60,311 nt of DNA from BQOK01 sp048388525 (GCF_048388525.1 NZ_DBGCTQ010000098.1:1-60311); one strand, 5' to 3'. Numbered from the stretch's first letter, positions 25,827 through 34,165 are shown. A program made the numbers and translations. The notes: generated from the sequence alone by a model not told the origin.

Positions 25827-27191
25827 ATGAAAAGGTATTTGTCAGTACTTATGGCGATTGCTTTGCTGCTTACCCTGGGCGGCTGTGCAGGAACATCGCC
25901 TGCTTCTCAGCCCGCAGTGGGGAGCGCTGCCGCCTCCGGCACCCAGCCCGAGTTGCAAGAGGAGCCCCTCACGCTTTCCTTTGCCACCTCTCTTTATGTG
26001 GAGGAATCGCATCAAGTGGTCATCGATAAACTTCTTGAACGATACAAAGAGGTAGCGCCCAACGTGACGATCGAAATTTACGGCGCTGGATATGCCGATT
26101 ACTGGAACAATGTAACGGTGGAGATCATGGCCGGCAACGAGGCCGACATTATGCAGATGTATCCGGAAAACGTCGTTGCGTTCAATTCCCTGCGTGACGG
26201 CGGCGTTTTTGTGGATATGGGGCCTTATCTCGAGGGCACAGGACTGGAGGAGAAATTGATTGGACAGGATGCCTGTGTGTTTGACGGCGCAACGCTGGCC
26301 CTTGCCAGTTATGCTTATGGCACTACGGGCATTTATTACCGCAAATCGATGCTGGAACAAGCGGGTGTAGATCCGGCGGACATCCGCACCTGGGAGGATT
26401 TCAAAGCGGCTTCCGCCGCGGTGACGCACGATCAGCAGTATGCGATGGGGATCCTAACCTCCTCGCATTCCTTTGTGGTTTCCGAATGGGTACGACAGCT
26501 CGCGCGCATCCCTTCCGGCGGCGTTTATTTCCCGGATGGGGAATCCGGCCCTTACACGGCAGAGCGTATCAATGTAAACAGCGACGCTGTAAAATGGGCG
26601 GCACAGGAGTGGCAGGACTATTTGCTGGTGGACAAGTATGGAAAGCCGGCTGCGGACAAAAAGGATTCAAGAGAATATTTTTGGCACGGCATCTGTGCGT
26701 TTAACCACGACGGCCCCTGGTTTGTGGGTATGACACAAGCCTCGTATCCTGAGCTGATGGAGGATATCGGCCTAATAGCAATACCGAATGTGGTATACGA
26801 GGGAAAAACCTACAAGGCGAATCCCTGGCACTATCCCGTTGTTTGTTCTGTATCGAAAAATTGCGAGAATGTGGACGCGGCAATGGATTTTCTTTTTTGG
26901 ATGTCCGGGACAGAGGCACAGCGCATCATTGCAGATTGCGGCTCGATTCCAACGAACCGAGAATATTCCGGCAGTGAAGAATACACGGATGCATATCCCC
27001 TTAACAGCATGTTCACTGCTTTTATGGAAGAGCGCTATGAATCCTGCGTGAGCGACCCGCCCATTCCCCAATTGCAGGCGCTGGAACAGGTTATGATCGA
27101 TGCGACCCAGGCAATGTTTGCGGCAGGCAGCAATGTGAATACGACACTGGACGAAGCGGCCGGGGCCTGCCGTGAGATTATGGAACAATAA
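25827..27191 (+). CDS. ABC importer solute-binding lipoprotein (family 1)
   Basis: 454 residues from ATG 25827, where AAGGAGG lies 6 nt upstream. A lipoprotein signal ends at LGGC (Cys20), followed by a Ser/Ala-rich linker and a family 1 binding domain (LLERYKEVAPNVTIEIYG; EIMAGNEADIMQMYPENV). It would be anchored outside the cell and feed the two permeases encoded next. Regulated presumably by the AraC protein upstream and by the palindrome at 25759. A sugar or sugar derivative is the likely ligand, given the dehydrogenase and aldolase downstream. Confidence 0.92.
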   Translation: MKRYLSVLMAIALLLTLGGCAGTSPASQPAVGSAAASGTQPELQEEPLTLSFATSLYVEESHQVVIDKLLERYKEVAPNVTIEIYGAGYADYWNNVTVEIMAGNEADIMQMYPENVVAFNSLRDGGVFVDMGPYLEGTGLEEKLIGQDACVFDGATLALASYAYGTTGIYYRKSMLEQAGVDPADIRTWEDFKAASAAVTHDQQYAMGILTSSHSFVVSEWVRQLARIPSGGVYFPDGESGPYTAERINVNSDAVKWAAQEWQDYLLVDKYGKPAADKKDSREYFWHGICAFNHDGPWFVGMTQASYPELMEDIGLIAIPNVVYEGKTYKANPWHYPVVCSVSKNCENVDAAMDFLFWMSGTEAQRIIADCGSIPTNREYSGSEEYTDAYPLNSMFTAFMEERYESCVSDPPIPQLQALEQVMIDATQAMFAAGSNVNTTLDEAAGACREIMEQ

Positions 27192-27268
27192 AAAGAGGAT
27201 ACAAAGCGGGAGGAGAGATACCCCTTCTCCCGCTTTGTACGGCCGATCTCCCGGAAGGAGATGAAGTT

Positions 27269-28186
27269 ATGGGAAAAGCAAAGGGGGGGTTGTGCAAGCG
27301 CAAGCCCCACAATTCCCCGCGACACGCCGGATACTGGTTTGTGCTGCCCCTTACCGCGGTTATCCTTGTATTTCTTGTTTATCCAATCGCCAAAGCTGCT
27401 TTGATGAGCGTACAATATTGGTATCTGCCCAAGGCCTCCACCCAAGGGAACTACTTTGTGGGAACCGATAATTTTACCGGTGTGCTGCAGGACGATTATT
27501 TCTGGAAGTCGATCCGTACGACGCTTTCATACATGGGCGTCACCATTGTGGCGCGCTATCTGCTGGGCTTGGGGACGGCGGTGCTTCTTAATCAGAAATT
27601 TCCCGGGCGCGTTGTGGCGCGCGCACTCGTCATCATTCCCTGGGCCGTACCCGAAGTGGTGGCAAGCCTTGTGTGGATATTGATGTATGACAAGGACTTT
27701 GGCATTATCAATTATCTATTCACGAACTTTCAGTTTATCTCTCAGCCCCTGGGGTTTCTTACGGATACAAGATTTGCCCTTTGGGCCGCCGACGCAGTGG
27801 CGATTTGGAAGGGATTCCCCTTTGTCGCTATCATGCTGCTGTCCGGCCTGCAGAGCGTTCCCGGCGAGCTGTATGAAGCGGCGCGGATCGATGGAGCCAA
27901 TGCGCTGGGGCAATTTCGCTTTGTTACCCTTCCCTCGCTTAAGCCGGTCTCGGTTGTGGTATTCCTTTTGCTGGTGATCTGGACAATCAAAGATTTCGGG
28001 ATCATTTATCTTCTGGCAAAAGGCGGACCCTCACGTGCCACGCAGCTGTTACCCATCTATACTTACCAAATGGGTTTTTCCAACTTTGATTTTGGCCGGG
28101 CGGCAGCCAGCGGCATGTTTATGCTGCTTTTTTCAGTGGTGTTTACACTGGTTTATCTTAACAAAGTGAAGGAAGAGGACGAATAG
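27269..28186 (+). CDS. ABC importer permease, MalF/UgpA type
   Basis: 305 residues, six spans, starting YWFVLPLTAVILVFLVYPIA. EAA loop: ELYEAARIDGANALGQF, then TLPSLKPVS. AAGGAGATG lies just before the ATG. It pairs with the permease at 28205, whose start lies 18 nt after its stop. No ATPase gene is in the operon, so a shared one must serve it, as with the LplB-type importer in this window. Confidence 0.93.
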   Translation: MGKAKGGLCKRKPHNSPRHAGYWFVLPLTAVILVFLVYPIAKAALMSVQYWYLPKASTQGNYFVGTDNFTGVLQDDYFWKSIRTTLSYMGVTIVARYLLGLGTAVLLNQKFPGRVVARALVIIPWAVPEVVASLVWILMYDKDFGIINYLFTNFQFISQPLGFLTDTRFALWAADAVAIWKGFPFVAIMLLSGLQSVPGELYEAARIDGANALGQFRFVTLPSLKPVSVVVFLLLVIWTIKDFGIIYLLAKGGPSRATQLLPIYTYQMGFSNFDFGRAAASGMFMLLFSVVFTLVYLNKVKEEDE

Positions 28187-28204
28187 AAAGGATGCGCTTA
28201 AATC

Positions 28205-29041
28205 GTGCGGAAAAAGTTTTTTACGGTCCTCGCCATATTGCTCGCAGTTGTCGTTTGCCTGTGGGCGGTATTTCCCTTTGCCTGGATCCTCTCAACATCG
28301 TTTAAGCCCGCCAGGGAGATATATACCGCCCCGTCGCTCATTCCCAAGGCACCCACTCTGGACGGATATGCCAATATGCTCTTTGGCGAGGCCAAGCAGT
28401 TTAATTTCAGAGAGTGGCTGTTCAACAGCGTTTTTGTATCTCTTTGCACAACCCTGTTTTCCCTTGTTATCGCGAGCCTGGGAGGGTACGGCATTTCCCG
28501 TTTTCGCTTTCGCGGACGAAAAGCCCTCGCGTATGTTATTTTAATGACCCAGGTCCTGCCGGGCTCACTGCTTATCATCCCATTGTATATTATTATGAAT
28601 GCGCTGCACCTGATCAACACTCTTTGGGCGCTAATCCTGGCGTATACCACGTTTTCGGTCCCCTTCTGCACATGGATGATGAAAGGCTTTTTCGACACCA
28701 TCCCACGAACGCTGGACGAAGCGGGGAGGGTGGATGGTTGCGGGCATGTGGGTGCTTATTGGCGTGTTGTGCTGCCCCTGGCCCGGTCCGGCCTATTGGC
28801 AACAGGTTTGTTTTCCTTTATTAGTGGCTGGAATGAATATCTGTATGCCAGCGTATTGGTGCAGCGATATAATAAATGGACCATTACCGTAGGGCTCGCC
28901 AGTTTTGTGGGGCAGTATTCCACCGATTGGGCGGCGGTTATGGCCGGAGCGACCATTATTACACTGCCGGTTCTTGTGTTGTTTGTGTTTTTGCAAAGGC
29001 ATCTCGTCAGCGGCATGACCGCAGGTGCGGTGAAGCAGTAG
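28205..29041 (+). CDS. ABC importer permease, MalG/UgpE type
   Basis: 278 residues, six spans. GTG 28205 is the start: AAAGGA lies 10 nt upstream and the protein then begins with a short basic stretch and the first span. EAA loop: TLDEAGRVDGCGHVGAYW, then VVLPLARSG. The ending HLVSGMTAGAVKQ is typical of MalG-type permeases. Followed after 14 nt by the dehydrogenase gene. Confidence 0.92.
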   Translation: MRKKFFTVLAILLAVVVCLWAVFPFAWILSTSFKPAREIYTAPSLIPKAPTLDGYANMLFGEAKQFNFREWLFNSVFVSLCTTLFSLVIASLGGYGISRFRFRGRKALAYVILMTQVLPGSLLIIPLYIIMNALHLINTLWALILAYTTFSVPFCTWMMKGFFDTIPRTLDEAGRVDGCGHVGAYWRVVLPLARSGLLATGLFSFISGWNEYLYASVLVQRYNKWTITVGLASFVGQYSTDWAAVMAGATIITLPVLVLFVFLQRHLVSGMTAGAVKQ

Positions 29042-29055
29042 AAAGGAGCCCGTAT

Positions 29056-30243
29056 ATGGGACAGTATTCGTTGTTTGCAAACGTCCACTTTGGAGCCGGA
29101 AAAGCAAAAGAGACTGGGGTACTTTGCCGCCCGCTGGGCAGGCGCGCCTGTATGATTGCAGACCCGTTTTTTCAAGACAGCGGTACGCTGAAGGAGATTC
29201 AGAACGCTCTTTCCAAACAAGGCATCAGCTCGGTTTGCTTTTTTGATTTTCACTCCGACCCGGACTGTACGGAGGTGGATAAGTGTGTGGCGTTTATAAA
29301 GCAGGAAGCCTGCGACTTCCTTATAGCCTTGGGTGGCGGCAGTTGTATCGATACTGCAAAAGCAGCTGCGTTGACGGCACAGAATGGCGGAGAATGTTGG
29401 GAATACTGCGGCCAGGTTTTTCCGGATGGTTCAAATGGCGTAATGCGGCGGCCGGAAAAGGGAGCTTTGCCGTTGGCGGCTCTTCCCACCACGGCGGGTT
29501 CAGGCAGCGAAGCAAATAAGGGCTGCGTGATCTCCAACCGAGCATTGCGGGTAAAAAGCGGAATAGGGAGCGACTGCCTTTTCCCACGCGTGGCAATTGT
29601 GGACCCCTGCCTTATGACAGGGCTTCCGCCCCGGCAGACTGCATACACAGGCTTCGACGCCTTTTCCCATGCTTTTGAGTCTTACATGCTTAACACGACC
29701 ACCTATTTTTCAGAAGCACTGGCACTGCAATCCATTCGCTTTTTGGGAGAGAGTTTTGTTGCCGCTGTGCAAAATGGCGGCGATTTGGCCGTGCGGGAAA
29801 AGATGGCTAACGCCAGCACCCTGGCCGGTATGAATATTGCCCTTACGGATACCTCTGTAGGGCATGTATTGGGCCAGCCCCTCAGCGCCTTGTTTCATAT
29901 GGTGCACGGCGCAACGCTTGCCGTAACACTGGATTCCATTGTGGAATGGCTGCTGCCGACTGCAACAGAAAAGCTGGCGCGGGTGGCGGCGGCGTTGTGT
30001 CCTGCCCTGGGCGGGGTATCCGCTGCGCAGCAAGCCGCCCGGCTGCCAGAGCTTTTGCGTGAGCTTAAAAAGAAGACGGATATCGGCGGCCGGTTGGGGG
30101 ATTATGGGGTAAAGAAAAGCGATATACCATGTATTTTAGACTATGTGGAGGAACACGTGGGGCTTTCGTCGCCTGTGCTTACGGAGTATGCAAAAGCGCC
30201 AACACGAAAAGATTTGGAAGATATTTTACATGCGTCGTTCTAA
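29056..30243 (+). CDS. Iron-containing alcohol dehydrogenase (class III)
   Basis: 395 residues from ATG 29056, chosen because GAAAGGAG is 7 nt upstream. The NAD(P)-binding turn LGGGSCIDTAKA and TTAGSGSEANKGCV are clear. Metal ligands are visible in GFDAFSHAFESYM (Asp, His) and GHVLGQPLSALFHMVHG (two His). Such enzymes interconvert aldehydes and alcohols, or lactaldehyde and propanediol, or oxidise polyols. In this operon it could reduce the aldehyde released by the DeoC-like aldolase, or oxidise an imported polyol. Substrate unknown. Confidence 0.9.
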   Translation: MGQYSLFANVHFGAGKAKETGVLCRPLGRRACMIADPFFQDSGTLKEIQNALSKQGISSVCFFDFHSDPDCTEVDKCVAFIKQEACDFLIALGGGSCIDTAKAAALTAQNGGECWEYCGQVFPDGSNGVMRRPEKGALPLAALPTTAGSGSEANKGCVISNRALRVKSGIGSDCLFPRVAIVDPCLMTGLPPRQTAYTGFDAFSHAFESYMLNTTTYFSEALALQSIRFLGESFVAAVQNGGDLAVREKMANASTLAGMNIALTDTSVGHVLGQPLSALFHMVHGATLAVTLDSIVEWLLPTATEKLARVAAALCPALGGVSAAQQAARLPELLRELKKKTDIGGRLGDYGVKKSDIPCILDYVEEHVGLSSPVLTEYAKAPTRKDLEDILHASF

Positions 30244-30285
30244 AACGAGATCATGTAAAATAGAAAGGAACGTGGTTTTATTTAT

Positions 30286-30957
30286 ATGATTACAAAAAAG
30301 GATTTTTGTTCGCGTATGGATCATTCGTGCCTGGGCTGGGTGTGCCCACGTGAAATCGTGCGGCGATTTTGTGATGAAGCGATTGAATTCGGCTTTGCCT
30401 CTGTTTGCGTGAACCCAGACCAAGTTGAATGGGCGGCAAACTACCTACAAGGGCGCAGCGGCGTGAGCTGTGTGGTGGGCTTTCCTTGCGGCGCAAACAC
30501 AATTGCAACAAAAGTTGCAGAAGGGCTTGAGGCGGTGGCCAATGGAGCGACGGATCTGGACCTGGTAACAAATTTTTCTCTTTTGCGCAATGGCGCTGAT
30601 AAACTTTTGGCGGAAGAACACCGCCGTTTTATCGGTTCCATCCGCGAGGCGCGGCCACAGACAATCATCAAAATTATCATGTACGCTCCTTATGGACAAA
30701 ATCCTTTTCTAACATCCGATGAGACCAAGCGGATCGCAGAGTTGATTGCACGCTCAGGGGCAGATTATATTAAATTCTGTTGTGACCCCGCTATCATTAA
30801 AGCGATTGTGGGCGATTCCATCAAACTGAAGTTTTCAGGAGCATCCTCCCTGGAGGTAACGATGGATGCCATACAAAAGGGTTGTGCCCGCATCGGGGAA
30901 GATTCCGCCGTGGAATGGCTGCGCGCGCTCCCCGAGGACTTCTGGCTGCGGGAGTAG
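30286..30957 (+). CDS. DeoC-like class I aldolase
   Basis: 223 residues. MDHSCLG corresponds to the DeoC IDHTLL start; DLDLVTNF holds the active-site Asp; DYIKFCCD and LKFSGAS each hold a Lys at the places of Lys167 and Lys201 of E. coli DeoC. Surroundings differ from the usual IKTSTGF and KPAGG, so the substrate may not be deoxyribose 5-phosphate. DeoC itself splits that compound to acetaldehyde and glyceraldehyde 3-phosphate. The nearest ribosome site, GAAAGGAA, is an unusual 15 nt before ATG 30286; I saw no better in-frame start. No sugar kinase is encoded in the operon. Confidence 0.8.
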   Translation: MITKKDFCSRMDHSCLGWVCPREIVRRFCDEAIEFGFASVCVNPDQVEWAANYLQGRSGVSCVVGFPCGANTIATKVAEGLEAVANGATDLDLVTNFSLLRNGADKLLAEEHRRFIGSIREARPQTIIKIIMYAPYGQNPFLTSDETKRIAELIARSGADYIKFCCDPAIIKAIVGDSIKLKFSGASSLEVTMDAIQKGCARIGEDSAVEWLRALPEDFWLRE

Positions 30958-30998
30958 CCTATCCGGCATTCGCTGCCCAAAATGGGGGTGAAATGTTC

Positions 30999-31031
30999 AC
31001 CGCCCCGGGCCGTTTGGCCCGGGGCGGTTTT
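30999..31031 (+). terminator. Terminator of the dehydrogenase/aldolase operon (copy 2 of the pair)
   Basis: Arms 30999-31011 and 31016-31028, loop GTTT, followed by T-rich sequence. It matches the hairpin at 24606-24638 in all but one loop base. Confidence 0.9.
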
Positions 31032-31082
31032 TGCCGGCTTCGAAAGGGGCCGCCTGGAGTGCGGGCGGGAGTGTGGGCGAGG

Positions 31083-32546
31083 TCACGGCCCGGTCACCGG
31101 GCCCTCCAGCCGGATGGAGCTTTGGGCAGGGCCGTCGAGCAGCTGGCCGCGAAAATCAAAGCGCGAGCCGTGGCAGGGGCAATCCCAGCTTTTTTCGTCC
31201 GGGTTCCATTCCAGCTGGCAGCCCAGGTGCGGGCAGCGGGTGGAAACAAAATAAAATTCGCCGCCCGGCGCGCGGTAAGCGCCCACCTTTTCGCCTTCCA
31301 CCTCCACCACGCCGCCGTGCCCGGGAGGCAGCGCGTCGGCAGCCGCCCGGGCCGCGCCGAACCACTGCCGGGAAAGGTCGCGCACCGCATGGGCGGCGTC
31401 GTGGGCAAAGGCGCCGGCGCTGGCCGCCGGCGTAAAGCGCGAGGGAGAGAACAGCCCGCCGAAGGGCGGGGCTTCGCCGCACAGCAGCGGCGCCAGAACC
31501 ATGGCCGCCACCATGGAGCCGGTCATGCCCCACTTGCCAAAGCCGGTGGCAACGTACCAGTTTGGCTGGGAGGGGGCAAAAATGCCGATGTAGGGCATTC
31601 CGTCCAGCGTGATGCAGTCCTGCGCGGACCAACGGGCCGCCGGGGTGCAGCCGGGCCAAAGCTCGCGGGCTTTTTGGAGAAGGATCTCATAGCGGCCGCC
31701 CGCCCGGTTTTCGCCGGTGCGGTGGCCGGCGCCGCCGAACAGCAAAAACTCCCCGGCGGTGCGCAGCGACCACCCGTTTTCGGGATCCACGCCCAGGTAC
31801 ATGCCCCGGGGCTGCAGAGCGTTTTTTAAAGCCAGCACATAGCTGCGCTCCTGGTGCATGCGGGCAAAATAAAATCCCGGCGCATTCACAAAGGGGTAGT
31901 GGCAGGCGAACACGATCTGCCGGGCGGTGATGGTGTGGCCGTTTTCCAGCTGGGCACAGCAGCCCTGGACCCGGAGCACCCGGCTGTGGCTGTAAATGGT
32001 GAGGGGCTGGGCCAGCGCGGATAAAAACTGGAGCGGATGGAAGCGGGCCTGGCCCCTTACCTCCACCGCGCCGGCCACCGGGAAGGGAAGCTCAGTGCCG
32101 GTGGTGAAGCGGGCGCCGAGCCCGGCGCGCTGCTGGGCCGCCGCCTCGCGCCGCATGGCGCCGGCGTCCGCCACAGAATACAGATAGGCCGGGCAGCGCA
32201 CAAGCCCGCAGGAAATGCCGCGCTGCCGAACAAGCTGGGTATAGCGCTCGACGGCCTGCCGGTTTGCGGCGGCGTACTGGGCCGCCTGCTGCGCGCCCAG
32301 CGTTTCTTCCAGCGTGCTGTAAAGCGCGCCGTGCTGCGCCGTGATCTTGGCCGTGGTGCGGCAGGTCTGGCCGCTGGCGGGCAGGCCCGCGTCCACCAGC
32401 ACCACCGGCACGCCCCGCTGGCGCAGGCTGTCTGCAAGCAGGATGCCGGCCATGCCCGCGCCGATAATCAGCACCTGGGTTTGAAGGTCCTGCTGCAGAG
32501 GCCCCTGGGCCATGCCGGAAAGACTGTTTCCCCAAATCGAAGTCAT
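31083..32546 (-). CDS. FAD-dependent oxidoreductase with C-terminal Rieske domain
   Basis: 487 residues from ATG 32546, preceded by GAGGTGG at 7 nt. The N-terminal FAD fold opens with VLIIGAGMAGILLADSLRQRG, in the DAO/glycine-oxidase style. The last 90 residues form a Rieske 2Fe-2S domain with CPHLGC and CPCHGSRF, giving Cys-x-His and Cys-x2-His ligands. Enzymes with this layout occur in Firmicutes and Bacteroidetes, but I know of no defined substrate. GTYPARWSAQDC-like and ATGFGKWGMTGSM blocks around residues 290-340 are typical of the group. It stands alone on the minus strand, divergent from the fluoride-responsive antiporter. Confidence 0.85.
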   Translation of the reverse strand: MTSIWGNSLSGMAQGPLQQDLQTQVLIIGAGMAGILLADSLRQRGVPVVLVDAGLPASGQTCRTTAKITAQHGALYSTLEETLGAQQAAQYAAANRQAVERYTQLVRQRGISCGLVRCPAYLYSVADAGAMRREAAAQQRAGLGARFTTGTELPFPVAGAVEVRGQARFHPLQFLSALAQPLTIYSHSRVLRVQGCCAQLENGHTITARQIVFACHYPFVNAPGFYFARMHQERSYVLALKNALQPRGMYLGVDPENGWSLRTAGEFLLFGGAGHRTGENRAGGRYEILLQKARELWPGCTPAARWSAQDCITLDGMPYIGIFAPSQPNWYVATGFGKWGMTGSMVAAMVLAPLLCGEAPPFGGLFSPSRFTPAASAGAFAHDAAHAVRDLSRQWFGAARAAADALPPGHGGVVEVEGEKVGAYRAPGGEFYFVSTRCPHLGCQLEWNPDEKSWDCPCHGSRFDFRGQLLDGPAQSSIRLEGPVTGP

Positions 32547-32586
32547 GTTTGTTACCACCTCACCCACAGGATGGGCCGTGGCGGAG

Positions 32587-32619
32587 GGAAATAAACGGGC
32601 AAAGGAAAAAGCCGCTTCT
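32587..32619 (+). repeat. 33-nt direct repeat, left copy
   Basis: Matches 34023-34055 with two mismatches. The two copies flank the riboswitch-antiporter unit. In both, the reading frame at the left end gives Lys then TAA; in the right copy this is the real end of the antiporter gene. Confidence 0.75.
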
Positions 32620-32637
32620 CCCGCAGGGAGAGGCAGC
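32606..32637 (-). terminator. Minus-strand hairpin with T run in the leader of the Rieske gene
   Basis: On the minus strand, a 12-bp stem with one mismatch (32626-32637 with 32611-32622, loop of 3) is followed by TTTTT (32610-32606). It overlaps the left direct repeat. It would either attenuate a transcript into the Rieske gene or be a remnant of an older gene end. Confidence 0.5.
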
Positions 32638-32660
32638 CGGTTAAAAAAGTTTCCAGCAGC

Positions 32661-32689
32661 TTGAATGGTATGAGCCAGTGTGGTATACT
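32661..32689 (+). promoter_or_regulatory. Sigma-A promoter of the fluoride-responsive unit
   Basis: TTGAAT (32661-32666) and TATACT (32684-32689) with a 17-nt spacer; TG lies just before the -10. Transcription should start near 32696, immediately ahead of the aptamer. Confidence 0.8.
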
Positions 32690-32701
32690 AAAAAGCAATA
32701 A

Positions 32702-32773
32702 AGGGAATGAAGTTCTCCCTGCGAGTAAGGCCGGCCCTTATTCCAAACCGCTTGCAAAGCTGATGACTTCTGC
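32702..32773 (+). promoter_or_regulatory. Fluoride riboswitch (crcB motif) aptamer
   Basis: The conserved parts of the crcB motif are present in order. First comes AATGAAGTTCTCCC (32706-32719), corresponding to the AUGnnGUUCnCC core. Next is AAACCGCTT (32745-32753). Last is GCTGATGACTTCT (32759-32771). GAAGT (32709-32713) pairs with ACTTC (32766-32770) as the pseudoknot, and GCTT/AAGC (32750-32753 with 32757-32760) forms the short stem. A variable hairpin around TAAGG/CCTTA lies between. Fluoride binding should keep the 32759-32771 strand in the aptamer and so prevent the terminator that shares it. Confidence 0.85.
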
Positions 32774-32810
32774 GAAATTGTTTATGTTCGCAGAAGTTAT
32801 CAGCTTTTTT
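32759..32810 (+). terminator. Riboswitch expression platform (intrinsic terminator)
   Basis: An 18-bp stem with one G-U pair (32759-32776 with 32787-32804) followed by T6. Its 5' arm is the last conserved strand of the aptamer, so ligand binding and termination are mutually exclusive. The gene start is 20 nt further on. Confidence 0.88.
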
Positions 32811-32830
32811 GCGAACAGGGAGGAATTGCT

Positions 32831-34030
32831 GTGTTATTGAGCTTAACGTTGATTTTATTCTGTGGATTCGCACTCGGCGGCATTATGCAAAAGCTGAAAT
32901 TGCCCGCGTTGCTTGGAATGATGATGACCGGAATTATCCTGGGGCCTTTTGTGCTGAACCTCATAGATGCTTCTATCTTAGAGATATCCGCTGACCTTCG
33001 GCAGATTGCCCTGATCGTTATTTTAATCCGGGCCGGTCTTGCGTTGGATCTGAAAGATTTAAAAAAGGTAGGCCGCCCGGCGGTTCTTATGTGTTTTGTT
33101 CCGGCAACGATGGAAATGGCAGCCGTAACGATCTTTGGCCCCATGTTGTTTGGCATTTCCTACCTGGAGGCGGCCATTATGGGCGCCGTTCTTGCAGCGG
33201 TTTCTCCGGCCGTTGTGGTTCCCCGTATGCTGAACCTTATAAAAAATGGCTACGGCGTAAAAAAAGGGATCCCGCAACTGATTATGGCAGGAGCCTCGGT
33301 AGATGATGTGTATGTGATTGTTCTGTTTACCTCTTTTACAGGAATGTATCAGGGGCAGGCATTTAACACCGCCGGGTTACTAAAAGTGCCGGTTTCGATT
33401 GTATTGGGCTTGGCCCTCGGCATCTTGTGCGGCCTGATTATTGTAAGGCTGTTTCGCAAAATCCACATGCGCGATACGGTGAAAATCCTTATTCTTATGG
33501 GAACAGCTTTTTTGTTTGTCAGCTTGGAAAGCGAAATAAAAGAGGCTGTGCCTTTGTCTGGATTGCTGGCCGTTATGGCGCTCGGCGGTACAATTTACAG
33601 GCAATATGGCAATTTGGCGAAGCGGCTCTCGGTGAAATATGAAAAAGTGTGGATCGGCGCTGAGCTTTTGCTGTTCGTTCTTGTTGGAGCGGCGGTAGAT
33701 GTCCGCAGCCTTGCAAGTGTGGGGGCGGCAGCGGCCGCGCTGATTGCAATCGCCCTTGCTTTTCGTATGGTTGGGGTTGCTTTATGTTTGGTAAAGACAA
33801 AATTAAATCGAAAGGAAAGGCTGTTTACCGCGATATCTTATTTGCCGAAAGCAACCGTACAGGCGGCGATCGGCGGCATTCCCCTGGCGCTTGGCATTCC
33901 CGCAGGAAATATGATCCTGACGGTGGCTGTGGTGGCTATTTTGATTACTGCGCCCGTTGGAGCCATTGGGGCCGATCTGACATACAAGAAATTGCTTGAA
34001 AAGAATGATGGAGATGACGGGCGGAAATAA
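32831..34030 (+). CDS. Cation/proton antiporter (CPA family), fluoride-regulated
   Basis: 399 residues with about twelve spans, starting GTG 32831 with AGGGAGG 7 nt before. LGGIMQKLKLPALLGMMMTG and GAVLAAVSPAVVVPRML are family blocks; GASVDDVYVIVLF carries paired Asp residues in the membrane, as expected for the transport site. CPA proteins exchange Na+, K+ or H+. Members of this family are known among genes behind fluoride riboswitches, where they may export fluoride or rebalance protons during HF stress. CrcB (Fluc) or CLC-F would be the more usual exporters. Codon use is less GC-rich than in most of the window. Confidence 0.88.
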   Translation: MLLSLTLILFCGFALGGIMQKLKLPALLGMMMTGIILGPFVLNLIDASILEISADLRQIALIVILIRAGLALDLKDLKKVGRPAVLMCFVPATMEMAAVTIFGPMLFGISYLEAAIMGAVLAAVSPAVVVPRMLNLIKNGYGVKKGIPQLIMAGASVDDVYVIVLFTSFTGMYQGQAFNTAGLLKVPVSIVLGLALGILCGLIIVRLFRKIHMRDTVKILILMGTAFLFVSLESEIKEAVPLSGLLAVMALGGTIYRQYGNLAKRLSVKYEKVWIGAELLLFVLVGAAVDVRSLASVGAAAAALIAIALAFRMVGVALCLVKTKLNRKERLFTAISYLPKATVQAAIGGIPLALGIPAGNMILTVAVVAILITAPVGAIGADLTYKKLLEKNDGDDGRK

Positions 34031-34055
34031 ACAGGCAAAGGAAAAAGCCGTTTCT
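34023..34055 (+). repeat. 33-nt direct repeat, right copy
   Basis: Overlaps the last codon and stop of the antiporter gene. Two mismatches from the copy at 32587-32619. Confidence 0.75.
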
Positions 34056-34110
34056 TGCGAAATTCAAAGGCCATGATTTTCTGCGAAAAAAATATAATGA
34101 TAACATGAAA

Positions 34111-34127
34111 CCGCCTGGGGCGGCTTT
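34111..34127 (+). terminator. Possible weak terminator after the antiporter
   Basis: CCGCC/GGCGG (34111-34115 with 34119-34123) around a 3-nt loop, preceded by AAA and followed by CTTT. The stem is short. Confidence 0.4.
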
Positions 34128-34165
34128 GCTATACACAAGGTGCTGTGGACAGTAAAAAAGATGTT

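Noticed and set aside
24606..31031. Terminator pair as ends of an insertion sequence
   Set aside because: No transposase or target duplication was found; the hairpins work as ordinary terminators. Only a recombination origin is kept as a possibility.
32702..32810. Na+ or Li+ riboswitch ahead of the antiporter
   Set aside because: The AUGnnGUUCnCC and GCUGAUGACUUCU blocks are those of the fluoride (crcB) class.
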